Of a stretch of DNA of 64,000 nt, positions 40,903 through 49,198 are shown in pieces; position 1 is the first letter of the stretch, and every line of letters starts with the position of its first letter. The position numbers and the translations under genes were made by a program. The stretch comes from Streptomyces dengpaensis (GTDB taxonomy: Bacteria > Actinomycetota > Actinomycetes > Streptomycetales > Streptomycetaceae). The stretch lies in NCBI RefSeq assembly GCF_002946835.1, contig NZ_CP026652.1:8122001-8186000 (forward strand), written 5' to 3'. The notes under the pieces were generated by a model, which had not been told where the DNA came from, searched no databases, and was given only the letters and a program-made list of their open reading frames with translations.

Positions 40903-42390
40903 TCACCCCGCCGGCGCGCTGATCTCCCTTTTGAGAATCTTGCCGCTGGGGCCGGTCGGCAGCGTGTCCATGAGCCACACCTCGCGCGGGTACTTGTACG
41001 CCGCCACGCGCTCCTTGACGAACTGCTGGAGCTCGTCGGGCGTGGCCAGCGCGCCCGGGCGCAGCACCACCGCGGCCGCGATCTCCTCGCCCAGATGCGC
41101 GTCGGCCACGCCCACCACCGCGGCCAGCGCAACGGCCGGATGCTCGTGGAGCACCTCCTCGATCTCGCGCGGGTAGACGTTGTAGCCGCCGCGGATGATC
41201 ATGTCCTTCTTGCGGTCGACGATGTACAGGTAGCCGTCCTCGTCCTGGCGCGCGATGTCGCCGCTGCGCAGCCAGCCGTCCGGAATGGCGGCCGCCGTCT
41301 CCTCCGGGCGGTTCCAGTACCCCTTCATCACGTTCGGCCCGCGGACGGCCAGTTCGCCGATCTCGCCGGGAGCCACGTCCTGGCCCTTGTCGTCGATGAG
41401 CCGCACTTCCACGTCCCTGATCGGGGTGCCGATGGACCCGGCCTTGCGCGGCCGGTCGGGGTGATTGAAGGTGACCACCGGACTGGTCTCGGACATCCCG
41501 AAGCCCTCCAGCACCACGCAGCCGAAGCGACGCTCGAAGCCGTGCAGGATCTCCACCGGCAGCGAGGCTCCGCCGGAGACGCACATCCGCAGTGTGGACA
41601 CGTCCGCCTCCGACGGGTGCTGGAGCAGCGCCGCGTACATGGTCGGCACGCCCTCGAAGATCGTCGCCCGGTCACGGGCGATGGCGTCCAGCACGGTTTG
41701 CGGGTCGAAGCGGGGGATCAGGGTGAGCGAGGCACCGGCACGGACGGTCACGCTCATCGTGCAGATCTGGCCGAAGATGTGGAACAGCGGCAGACAGCCC
41801 ACGACCACGTCCTCCGCCGTCATCCGCTGGACATGGACCGCGTTGACCTCGGTGTTGTGCCGCAGCCCGGCGTGGGTGAGTGTGGCGCCCTTGGGGCGGC
41901 CGGTGGTGCTGGAGGTGTACAGCAGCACGGCCACGTCCTCGCCGTCCGGCTCACTCACCTCCGGCAGCGGCTCGTGACCGGCCAGCAGTCCCGCGAAGGC
42001 GGCGGGCTCGACGGCCATGTGCCGCACCCCGGCGACGGCCGCGCCCTGCCCGCCCTCGCCCGGCGCCTGATGCCACTCGAACAGCAGCCTCGCCCCGGAG
42101 TCGCGCAGGTGGTACTCGGTCTCCCGGGTCTTCAGCAGCGGGTTCATCGGCACGACGACCGCTCCGGCGCGCAACACGCCGTAGTACAAGACGACGAACT
42201 CGGGAACGTTGGGCAGCATCAGAGCGACCCGGTCTCCCGGCCCTACACCCTCGGCCCGAAGCAGCGCGGCGGCGCGGGCGCTGAGCTCGTCGAGCTCCGC
42301 GTAGCTGGTGACCTGGCCCCCCAGTCGCAGCGCGGCGCGTTCCGGCTGCCGCCGTGCCGTCTCCACCAGGAACTCCGCCAGATTGGCCAT
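40903..42390 (-). CDS. Acyl-CoA synthetase (AMP-dependent ligase)
   Basis: The 495-residue protein is a full ANL-superfamily ligase: P-loop-like LLYTSSTTGRPKGATLTHAG (A3), LPLFHIFGQICTMSVTVRAG, GFGMSETSPVVTFNHPD (A5), GWLRSGDIARQDEDGYLYIV (A7), DRKKDMIIRGGYNVYPREIE (A8), and the catalytic Lys in PTGPSGKILKREI (A10). It activates a carboxylic acid, probably a medium- or long-chain fatty acid, as acyl-AMP and then acyl-CoA. RBS GGAGG precedes the ATG. It diverges from a PucR-type regulator with 149 bp between starts, so the regulator probably controls it. Confidence 0.93.
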   Translation of the reverse strand: MANLAEFLVETARRQPERAALRLGGQVTSYAELDELSARAAALLRAEGVGPGDRVALMLPNVPEFVVLYYGVLRAGAVVVPMNPLLKTRETEYHLRDSGARLLFEWHQAPGEGGQGAAVAGVRHMAVEPAAFAGLLAGHEPLPEVSEPDGEDVAVLLYTSSTTGRPKGATLTHAGLRHNTEVNAVHVQRMTAEDVVVGCLPLFHIFGQICTMSVTVRAGASLTLIPRFDPQTVLDAIARDRATIFEGVPTMYAALLQHPSEADVSTLRMCVSGGASLPVEILHGFERRFGCVVLEGFGMSETSPVVTFNHPDRPRKAGSIGTPIRDVEVRLIDDKGQDVAPGEIGELAVRGPNVMKGYWNRPEETAAAIPDGWLRSGDIARQDEDGYLYIVDRKKDMIIRGGYNVYPREIEEVLHEHPAVALAAVVGVADAHLGEEIAAAVVLRPGALATPDELQQFVKERVAAYKYPREVWLMDTLPTGPSGKILKREISAPAG

Positions 42391-42539
42391 GACCGCCTCC
42401 ACGAACGTCGCCGTCGAAATCCGCTGTTCACGTGGACGCAATCGTGCAGATGTCCGTGGCGACGGCCTATATGCGGTCTGACAGCGTCTGGCCTCCCGGA
42501 TTGTTCCCGAGTACAAAACAGGGGCGCTAAGCTGCGGGA

Positions 42540-43724
42540 ATGAGCCTCTCAGCGGTGGTCGCGGCGCTTTATGTGAGGCTGCCGGAACTGGGCGAGCGGA
42601 TGGCGCAGCGCATCCGCTCGGACGTCGATGCTTACAAGGACGAGTCGCTGATCCCCTTCGACTCGCTGCGCCAGTCGTGCACCGCCAACGCGGACCTGCT
42701 CCTGAACCAGCTCGGCCGTGCGGGTGCGCAGGACCCGAGCCCGGCCCGGGAGACCGGCCGTCTCCGCGCCGAGCAGGGTGTGCCGCTGGCGGACACCCTG
42801 CACGCGTACCGGATCGCCTTCGAGCTCCTGTGGACGGAGTTCCTCGCCGAGGCACGCACGCATCCCGAGGTCTCCGATGCCCAGCTGGTGTCCCAGTCGG
42901 CGGAGCACTGGGCCCTGTTCGGCCGCTACGCGGAGGCGGTGGCAGCGGCCTACCGGGAGACGACCGCCGAGCTGACCTCGCGGCGTCAGGCGCGGCGCTC
43001 GGCACTGGTGGAGGCGCTGTTCACCGGCGTCATCGCCGACCGCACGCTGTGGGAGGCCGCCCGCGAGCTGGGTCTGCCCGATCGCGGACCCTACGTGGTC
43101 GCCGCGGCGGGCGCCGACGCTCCCGGCGAGGAGCCGCTGGCGGGGACGGAAGCGGCGCTGCGTCAGGCCCAGGTCCACTTCGCCTGGCGGCTGCTGCCCG
43201 ACCAGCAGATCGGTCTGGCCGCCCTGCTCACGGCGACGGCGGAGAGCACCTGCCTGCGCATCCTGCGCCGCGCGGGCGCCCGCGTAGGCATCAGCCCGTG
43301 CTTTCACTCGCTGCGGGACACCCCCCAGGCTCTGCGCTTCGCCCGTCTGGCTCTGGCCGGCCTCCAGGGCACCGGCCCCGGCGTCGCGCGGTTCGACGAC
43401 AACCCGCTGGCGATGGTCGTTGCCGCGGCCCCGGCCGAGGCGGCGCACCTGGTGGAGGTGGTCCTCCAGCCCCTGCTCGATCTCCCGGCCGCGGAGCGTG
43501 CCCGTCTCCTGGAGACCCTGGAACACTGGTACGCCGCCGCCGGCTCCGCCACGGACGCGGCGCGGAGTCTCTTCGTCCACCCCAACACCGTCCGCTACCG
43601 GCTGCGCCGCGTCGAGGAGCTGGCGGACCGCTCCCTGTCCGATCCGCGAGCAGTGGCGAACATCGGCGCGGCGCTCCTGGCGGTCCGCCGGGCCGGCGCG
43701 TCATCGAGTGACGTCATTCATTAA
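42540..43724 (+). CDS. PucR-family transcriptional regulator
   Basis: The 394-residue protein has an N-terminal helical RsbRD-like sensor segment (FDSLRQSCTANADLLLNQLG, then EQGVPLADTLHAYRIAFELL), a degenerate GGDEF-like middle, and a C-terminal PucR HTH (TLEHWYAAAGSATDAARSLF, VHPNTVRYRLRRVEEL). Such regulators are commonly divergent from the metabolic gene they control; here that is the acyl-CoA synthetase. No signal peptide or membrane segment. The ATG at 42540 follows GCGGGA. Confidence 0.9.
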   Translation: MSLSAVVAALYVRLPELGERMAQRIRSDVDAYKDESLIPFDSLRQSCTANADLLLNQLGRAGAQDPSPARETGRLRAEQGVPLADTLHAYRIAFELLWTEFLAEARTHPEVSDAQLVSQSAEHWALFGRYAEAVAAAYRETTAELTSRRQARRSALVEALFTGVIADRTLWEAARELGLPDRGPYVVAAAGADAPGEEPLAGTEAALRQAQVHFAWRLLPDQQIGLAALLTATAESTCLRILRRAGARVGISPCFHSLRDTPQALRFARLALAGLQGTGPGVARFDDNPLAMVVAAAPAEAAHLVEVVLQPLLDLPAAERARLLETLEHWYAAAGSATDAARSLFVHPNTVRYRLRRVEELADRSLSDPRAVANIGAALLAVRRAGASSSDVIH

Positions 43725-44031
43725 CCCGGTCCCGCCGCAGTTTTCGCCGCAGCGCAGGAAGCAGCCCTCACGGGGGCCGTACGGTGGCCGTCGTGGCCGT
43801 CGTCCGCGTCAGGCGCACATGGGCGTGACGTAAGACGGGTGCGCCTCGGTCAGGTCGTCGGCGGTGCCGTGGTCCCACTCGCCGTCGAGCGGACGCCGTT
43901 GACCGTCGGCTCGTGGGCGCGCTCTCGCTCGAAGTACCGCTGGCGGGGCGTGGCCGCACAGGGGCCCAGGAACCATCGGCCGTGGACCTTGTCGGGGTCG
44001 ATGTCGTCGGTCCAGCCGTTCAGGCGTAGTC
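43725..44031. other. Gene fragment of unknown family
   Basis: On the minus strand, about 44030-43880, the frame reads LRLNGWTDDIDPDKVHGRWF then LGPCAATPRQRYFERERAHE, clearly protein-like, but a frame change near 43900 (LDGEWDHGTADDLTEAHPSY) and lack of a start mark it as a remnant. I do not recognise the family. Confidence 0.45.
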
Positions 44032-44871
44032 CTACGGAGCGTCGACAGCGGTAGGCGCAGGCCAGAAAAACTCCTCCAACTTGTCATGAAGCCGCAGCCG
44101 TTCGCTCTCGATTCCGGCACGTCCGTAGACATCCAGGAAGTGCTGTGCGTGCGGCTCGGCATATTGAGGATTCATGTGGCTTCGCAGGCTACGCAAAATA
44201 TCTGCGACGTCAGAATGGCGATCGGCCACGCCTGAACGTCCGACATCGACGAAGCCGGCGTCGCCGTGCGGCAATATCATGACGTTGGGCAGGCAGAAGT
44301 CGCCGTGACTCACGACGAGCTCCCCGAGCACTGTGGCAGAAATCGCCTGCCGGAGATCGCGCAGCGCGTCAGCCGTCGTCACGTCTTTTTTGCCGGCGAG
44401 TCTCCAGGAAAAATCCACGAGCCCTTCATGCGTGCGCTTCTCCGCGACCGCGAGTGCTGAAGGCAGCGAGCGGTCGAAGGGGCACGATAGGGGATCGAGG
44501 GAATGAAGCGTGCGCAGCCCCTCTGCGACAGCCGTCACCACGGCGAATCGCTCATCCGAAGAGAAGTGATCGGAAGCAGGCGCGCCCTTCAGGGGGCGAG
44601 TGGCCAGCCAGGTCCCGTCCTCGCTGGTCAAACCCAGCACTTCGGGAACCCGTACACCTTGGCCCGTCAGCCAGATCAAGCGCTCGGCTTCTCCTCGCAA
44701 CTCCTCTTCCAGATGTGGGGTCGTCGGACTTGCCGCTTTAACGAAGGCCAGCACCCTGTCTTGCGCATCGAGAACCTTGATGACGCGGGCTCCGGAAAGC
44801 CCTCCGCTCACAATTTCCTCCCGCAATTCACCTTTCGATGAAATGCCCAACGTTTTCGGAAGATTTAGCAC
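44032..44871 (-). CDS. Aminoglycoside phosphotransferase-like kinase, APH(3') type
   Basis: The 279-residue protein has the APH fold: [17 protein letters not shown] (nucleotide loop), FVKAASP (Lys), [20 protein letters not shown] (catalytic HGD....N) and [20 protein letters not shown] (metal-binding D-x-G). This spacing is that of APH(3') enzymes that phosphorylate kanamycin-like drugs, though many homologues have other substrates. Start GTG 44871 is chosen because AGGAGGGGAA lies directly upstream; the frame is open further upstream without a good start. Base composition is visibly more AT-rich than the neighbours, suggesting transfer. It stands alone. Confidence 0.82.
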   Translation of the reverse strand: MLNLPKTLGISSKGELREEIVSGGLSGARVIKVLDAQDRVLAFVKAASPTTPHLEEELRGEAERLIWLTGQGVRVPEVLGLTSEDGTWLATRPLKGAPASDHFSSDERFAVVTAVAEGLRTLHSLDPLSCPFDRSLPSALAVAEKRTHEGLVDFSWRLAGKKDVTTADALRDLRQAISATVLGELVVSHGDFCLPNVMILPHGDAGFVDVGRSGVADRHSDVADILRSLRSHMNPQYAEPHAQHFLDVYGRAGIESERLRLHDKLEEFFWPAPTAVDAP

Positions 44872-45314
44872 TTCCCCTCCTGGCAGGAAAAGTTTGATGC
44901 TCCTCAATCGCAGCCACGATACCTGAAGACTGACAACCACAAGGGGGGCGAACGATGCTATCGGAATATTGGGAACGGGATCGTGGGTAGAAGTAACAAC
45001 TTGGCGACCTTCATCTGCTTCCTGGGTCTGATCGACCGCTGCACCGATTCCGCCCTGTCCATCCACCTGATCATGGATCTACGACGCCGACGCCGAACAC
45101 GTCCGCTACCTCGAACGCCACACCCGACGCGCGCGGCATCCCGACGCGTTCGACCGAGCCGCCTGATCTCCTGCAGGGCGCGTTTCCGGTCCTGGGCCGC
45201 GTCGCCCAGGTGCGCGAGCTCGTCTCGCAGGTGGACAAGGTTCCGAGGGGAGGACGTGGGCCGGGCGGCTGGTGGAGGCGGTTGGGAGGCGCTCCTCGAG
45301 AGCCCGTTTTTAAG
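44872..45314. other. 443-bp stretch without an intact gene
   Basis: A plus-strand segment ending at 45164 reads IYDADAEHVRYLERHTRRAR then HPDAFDRAA and a stop, and a minus-strand segment reads LVHLRDELAHLGDAAQDRKR. Neither has a start or a family I know. They look like gene ends left at a junction. Confidence 0.45.
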
Positions 45315-45338
45315 TTAATTAGCAATTAATATTGACAG
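45315..45338 (+). promoter_or_regulatory. AT-rich palindromic operator with adjacent -35 (GH27 remnant promoter)
   Basis: TTAATTAGCAATTAA (45315-45329) is a perfect 6-bp-arm palindrome with a 3-base centre. It abuts ATTGACA, a consensus -35. A near-copy lies before the ABC operon at 45973. It is about 100 bp upstream of the GH27 remnant. The FadR-type GntR regulator at 52169 is the obvious candidate to bind it. Confidence 0.7.
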
Positions 45339-45436
45339 GCTTCGGGGGATGCGGACACAGTTTCCGCCGTGGCACCGCCGCCCGGCTCGATCGCGGGCGG
45401 GGTTGCCTCGTGGACCCCAACTCTCAGGAGATTTGA

Positions 45437-45777
45437 GTGGCTTCGCATCGTGCAGAGATGGCGCGAGTGCGGCGTACCGCGGTCGGGCTCGGCGCCGTGG
45501 TGTTGGTCGGGTCAGCAGTTCCCGCCGCGCACGCCGCAGACGACCAGGGCGCGCGGCAGTACTACGACAGCGGCCTCGCCCTCACGCCGTACATGGGATG
45601 GAACACGTACTACGGACTCGGTGCCCCGACGGAGGATCAGGTCAGAGGCGTCGCCGACCACTTGGTCCGCAGCGGGGGGTCTTCGACGGCGCGCTCGGCG
45701 CCGTCGCCGGGCCGGACGGCGGCGTGCTGGCCGCCTTCCGCGGGGTGGACGGCCGCGTCCACCAGAGCACGCTCTGA
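45437..45777 (+). pseudogene. Secreted GH27 alpha-galactosidase, hollowed out
   Basis: GTG at 45437 after CAGGAGA starts a signal peptide (AVGLGAVVLVGSAVPAAHA) followed by LALTPYMGWNTYYGLGAPTE, the N-terminal motif of GH27/GH31-36-clan alpha-galactosidases. After DHLVRSG the catalytic barrel is missing and, one frame over, GVFDGALGAVAGPDGGVLAA then FRGVDGRVHQSTL leads to a stop, presumably the old C-terminus. It sits before the galactoside locus and has the same operator, so it was its extracellular enzyme. Confidence 0.78.
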
Positions 45778-45784
45778 GCTCTTC

Positions 45785-45921
45785 TCACCTGGCTTGAGCC
45801 GCGCTGCTCACCTGGCTTGAGCCGCGCTGCTCACCTGGCTTGACCCGCGCTGCTCACCTGGCTTGAGCCGCGCTCTTCACCCGGCTTCAGCCGTTCTGCT
45901 CCACCAGCTTCAATCGCTCCA
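45785..45921. repeat. 23-bp tandem repeat, about six copies, decaying
   Basis: The unit begins TCACCTGGCTTGAGCCGCGC. Copies start at 45785, 45808, 45831, 45854, 45877 and 45900; the first two are identical, the third and fourth have one or two changes, the last two are diverged. It lies between the GH27 remnant and the operator of the ABC operon. 23 is not a multiple of three, so it is not coding. Confidence 0.88.
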
Positions 45922-45972
45922 CACGGTGTGCTTCCGGGCCTGATACGGCCCGGAGGCACACCCTCCGAGAAA

Positions 45973-45996
45973 TAAATTACTAATTAATCTTGACGG
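45973..45996 (+). promoter_or_regulatory. AT-rich palindromic operator with adjacent -35 (ABC operon)
   Basis: TAAATTACTAATTAA (45973-45987) is the same palindrome as at 45315 with one arm mismatch, followed by TCTTGACGG, a -35-like sequence at the same distance. About 105 bp upstream of the binding-protein ATG. Probably the main promoter and operator of the galactoside locus. Confidence 0.7.
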
Positions 45997-46092
45997 TGCT
46001 GAGACCTCTGCGCCAGGCTGTGCCTGCCGCACCCGGAGCCAGGCCGTCAGGGGGCCTCTGCTTCGTTTCACGGGCACCTAGGGAGTGCACAG

Positions 46093-47385
46093 ATGACCGC
46101 CTTCAACGCCACCCGCCGCAAATTCCTCATAGGAACAGGTGCAGTCGGCGCCGGCGCGCTGCTCAGCAGCTGCGTCACCGAGAGCCCGTCCACCACCGGA
46201 GGAAAGTCCGGCGGACCGGTGACCCTGCAGTCCAACCTCTCCTCCCCGCAGGCCAAGACCGCGATGCAGGCAGTGATCGCCGCCTTCGACAAGCGCGGGG
46301 ACACCCAGGCGCAGCTCAACACCGTCGCGTCGGAGACCTTCCGCACCCAGCTGCCGACCTACCTCACCTCGGCCAACCCGCCGGACGCCTACACCTGGTA
46401 CCCCGGCTCCGTCGCCGAGTCGTACGCGAAGAAGGACCTGCTCCTCGACCTCGACGACGTCTGGGACAAGCCCGAACTCGCCGGTTACTCCGACGCGATG
46501 AAGAAGCTGTGCACCTCCGCGTCCACCGGCAAGAAGGTCTTCGTACCCACCAGCTACTACTGGTGGGGCATGTTCTACCGGAAGTCCAACTTCGCCAAGT
46601 GGGGCGTACAGGAGCCCAAGACCTGGGACGAGTTCCTCGACCTGTGCGACAAGCTGAAGAGCAAGGGCGTCGCCCCGATCGGCCTCGGCGCCGGCGGCGA
46701 CACCCCGTGGGTCGCCTCCGCCTGGTTCGACTACCTCAACATCCGCGTCAACGGAGCCGCGTACCACCGCGAACTCCTCGCGGGCAAGCACCGCTTCGAC
46801 GACCCCGAGGTCCGCAAGGTCTTCGACCGCTGGGACGAGGCGCGCCCGTTCTTCGACCCGAACGGCACGGCGATCCCCTTCCAGGACGCCACCACCGCCC
46901 TCCTCCAGGGCCGTACGGGCATGATGCTGATCGGCACCTTCTTCGCCGACGCGGCTCCCAAGGACGCCCTGGGTGACCTGGACTTCTTCCAGTTCCCCGT
47001 CATCGACGCGAAGATCCCGGTCGCCGAGGAGGCGCCCGCCGACGGCTTCTTCGCCAGCGCCCGCACCAAGCGCGCCGACGGCGTCAAGGAACTGCTGCGC
47101 TACCTGGCCACCGCCGAGTCGCAGGAGCTCTACCTCAAGAGCGGCTCGGGCACCACGCTGCCGACCCACCCCGACGCCAAGGACTCCGGCACCCCGTTGG
47201 TGCTCAAGGGCCGCAAGCTCATCGAGGGCGCCGCCGACCTCACCCAGTTCTTCAACCGCGACTCCAGCGACGCCCTCCAGCCGACCGCCGACACCGGGCT
47301 CGTGCACTACTTGGCCAAGCCCAAGGAGATCGGCTCCATCCTCACCACGTGGCAGCGCAGCGCACAGAAGATCTGGAGCCAGTGA
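46093..47385 (+). CDS. Alpha-galactoside ABC transporter substrate-binding lipoprotein
   Basis: The 430-residue protein starts MTAFNATRRKFLIGTGAVGA then LLSSC, a twin-arginine-like signal with lipobox Cys27. The mature part is a family 1 sugar-binding fold (AYTWYPGSVAESYAKKDLLL, SYYWWGMFYRKSNFAKWGVQ, ATTALLQGRTGMMLIGTFFA). It delivers an oligosaccharide to the permeases just downstream. The following GH36 enzyme suggests alpha-galactosides such as melibiose or raffinose. RBS AGGGAG precedes the ATG. Confidence 0.93.
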   Translation: MTAFNATRRKFLIGTGAVGAGALLSSCVTESPSTTGGKSGGPVTLQSNLSSPQAKTAMQAVIAAFDKRGDTQAQLNTVASETFRTQLPTYLTSANPPDAYTWYPGSVAESYAKKDLLLDLDDVWDKPELAGYSDAMKKLCTSASTGKKVFVPTSYYWWGMFYRKSNFAKWGVQEPKTWDEFLDLCDKLKSKGVAPIGLGAGGDTPWVASAWFDYLNIRVNGAAYHRELLAGKHRFDDPEVRKVFDRWDEARPFFDPNGTAIPFQDATTALLQGRTGMMLIGTFFADAAPKDALGDLDFFQFPVIDAKIPVAEEAPADGFFASARTKRADGVKELLRYLATAESQELYLKSGSGTTLPTHPDAKDSGTPLVLKGRKLIEGAADLTQFFNRDSSDALQPTADTGLVHYLAKPKEIGSILTTWQRSAQKIWSQ

Positions 47386-47387
47386 AC

Positions 47388-48284
47388 ATGGCGCTGCTCG
47401 GCTCCACACGACGGTCCAGGGCCACGCGAGTGCCCCCGGTGGTCCTGGCCTTCGTTCTCCTCCCGCTGCTCGCCGAGGCCTTCTGGGTCTTCTGGCCGGC
47501 CCTCCAGGGCTTCTATCTGTCGCTGACCTCCTGGGACGGCCTGGCGGCACCGACCTTCGTCGGGCTCGGCAACTTCAGCGAGATGCTGCACGACCCGGTC
47601 TTCCACACGGCCGCGGTCAACACGGTGCTGTGGCTGCTGCTCTTCGGCGGGCTCTCCGCCGCCCTCGGCCTCGGCGCCGCGCTGCTGCTCCAGCAGGAGC
47701 GGCGCGGCATCGGGTTCTACCGGGCGGCGCTCTTCCTGCCGGTGGTCTTCTCGCTCGTCGCCACCGCGCTGGTGTGGGAGGCCATGTACCAGCCGGACGG
47801 CCTGATCAACAACGTGCTGTCAGCCGTCGGCCTCGACGGCTGGCGGCACGCCTGGCTCGCCGACCAGGACACCGCCTTCTACGCGGTGATCGTGCCCGCC
47901 CTGTGGCGCCAGGTCGGCTACGTCATGGTGCTCTACCTCGCCGGCCTCAAGGGAATCGATCCCGTGCTGTACGAGGCGGCCAAGGTCGACGGCGCGAGCC
48001 GCCTGCAGCAGTTCCGGCACATCACCCTGCCGCAGCTGCGCAGCGTCAACGCGGTCGTCCTGTCGGTCATCGTCATCGACTCGCTCCGCTCGTTCGACGT
48101 CGTCTGGGCGCTCACCCGCGGCGGCCCCTACCACTCCTCCGAACTGCTGAGCACCTATATGTACTCCACCGCGTTCCAGTCCCTGCGCCTGGGATATGGC
48201 TCCGCGCTCGCCGTCGTCATCTTCGTGCTCGCCTTCGGCGTCATCGCGAGCTACCTCGTGCGCGCCTTCCGGGAGGCCGACTGA
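47388..48284 (+). CDS. Sugar ABC transporter permease (MalF type)
   Basis: The 298-residue protein has six hydrophobic segments beginning VVLAFVLLPLLAEAFWVFWP and the EAA loop YEAAKVDGASRLQQFRHITL. ATG at 47388 is taken because GGAG lies ten bases upstream; a GTG six bases earlier overlaps the previous stop. It ends TGATG with the next gene. Confidence 0.92.
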   Translation: MALLGSTRRSRATRVPPVVLAFVLLPLLAEAFWVFWPALQGFYLSLTSWDGLAAPTFVGLGNFSEMLHDPVFHTAAVNTVLWLLLFGGLSAALGLGAALLLQQERRGIGFYRAALFLPVVFSLVATALVWEAMYQPDGLINNVLSAVGLDGWRHAWLADQDTAFYAVIVPALWRQVGYVMVLYLAGLKGIDPVLYEAAKVDGASRLQQFRHITLPQLRSVNAVVLSVIVIDSLRSFDVVWALTRGGPYHSSELLSTYMYSTAFQSLRLGYGSALAVVIFVLAFGVIASYLVRAFREAD

Positions 48285-49198
48285 TGACCGCCACCCACGC
48301 CTCCGCACCTGTCGGCAAGGACTCCGGCACGGACCACCCGGCCGCGCAGCCGGCACCCCGTCGGCCCGTCGTCCGCGGCCGCGCCCTGCGCACCACCGGC
48401 TTCCACCTCACGGCAGGTCTGCTGTCCGCGCTGTGGCTGCTTCCGATCGTCCTCGTCCTGGTCACCAGCACCCGTACGTTCGACGACATCGCTGCCCATG
48501 GGGTCGGCAGTTGGCCGCACTCCTTCACCTTGGACGGCTTCCGCCAGGCCTGGGTGGACGGCGGCCAGATGCAGGCCCTCATCAACAGCATGCTCGTCAC
48601 CGTTCCCACCGTGCTGCTCTCGCTCGGCCTCGCCTCCATGGCGGCCTTCGCGCTCAGCCGCTACGACCTGCCGTTCCGGCGCGTCCTGCTGCTGCTCATG
48701 CTCGGCGGCAACCTGCTGCCCCCGCAGATCCTGCTGGTCCCGGTCTCGAAGCTGAGCGAGGTGCTCGGCATCTACGACCAGCTGTACGCGCTGATCGGGG
48801 TGCAGGTCGGCTTCGGCGTCGGCTTCTACGTCTTCGTCCTGCACGGCTTCATGCGGGCGATCCCGGGCGAGATCCAGCAGGCCGCCGTCATCGACGGCGC
48901 GAACCCGTGGCAGATCTACTGGCGGGTCATCCTGCCGCTGGCCCGCCCGGCGCTGGCCGCTCTCAGCGCCCTGTCGTTCACCTGGATCTTCAACGACCTG
49001 CTGTGGGCCATCACGGTGCTGCGCACGGACGACCGGATGCCCGTCACCGCCTCGCTCATCGGACTGCAGGGCCAGTACGTGTCCATGTGGAACGTCATCG
49101 CCGCCGGATCGGTCATCGCCGCCGCGCCCACCGTGGCCGTCTTTCTCAGCTTCCAGCGCCACTTCGTGGCCGGACTGAACCTCGGAGCCGTCAAGTGA
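48284..49198 (+). CDS. Sugar ABC transporter permease (MalG type)
   Basis: The 304-residue protein has a hydrophilic N-terminus, then TM1 (FHLTAGLLSALWLLPIVLVL), the second-permease segment VGFGVGFYVFVLHGFMRAIP and EAA-type loop QQAAVIDGANPWQIYWRVIL. One-base overlap with the first permease and RBS GGGAGG. Its stop overlaps the GH36 start (GTGA). No ATPase gene in the cluster. Confidence 0.93.
   Translation: MTATHASAPVGKDSGTDHPAAQPAPRRPVVRGRALRTTGFHLTAGLLSALWLLPIVLVLVTSTRTFDDIAAHGVGSWPHSFTLDGFRQAWVDGGQMQALINSMLVTVPTVLLSLGLASMAAFALSRYDLPFRRVLLLLMLGGNLLPPQILLVPVSKLSEVLGIYDQLYALIGVQVGFGVGFYVFVLHGFMRAIPGEIQQAAVIDGANPWQIYWRVILPLARPALAALSALSFTWIFNDLLWAITVLRTDDRMPVTASLIGLQGQYVSMWNVIAAGSVIAAAPTVAVFLSFQRHFVAGLNLGAVK

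Noticed and set aside
45785..45921. CRISPR array
   Set aside because: The units are directly adjacent with no spacers, and no cas genes are present.
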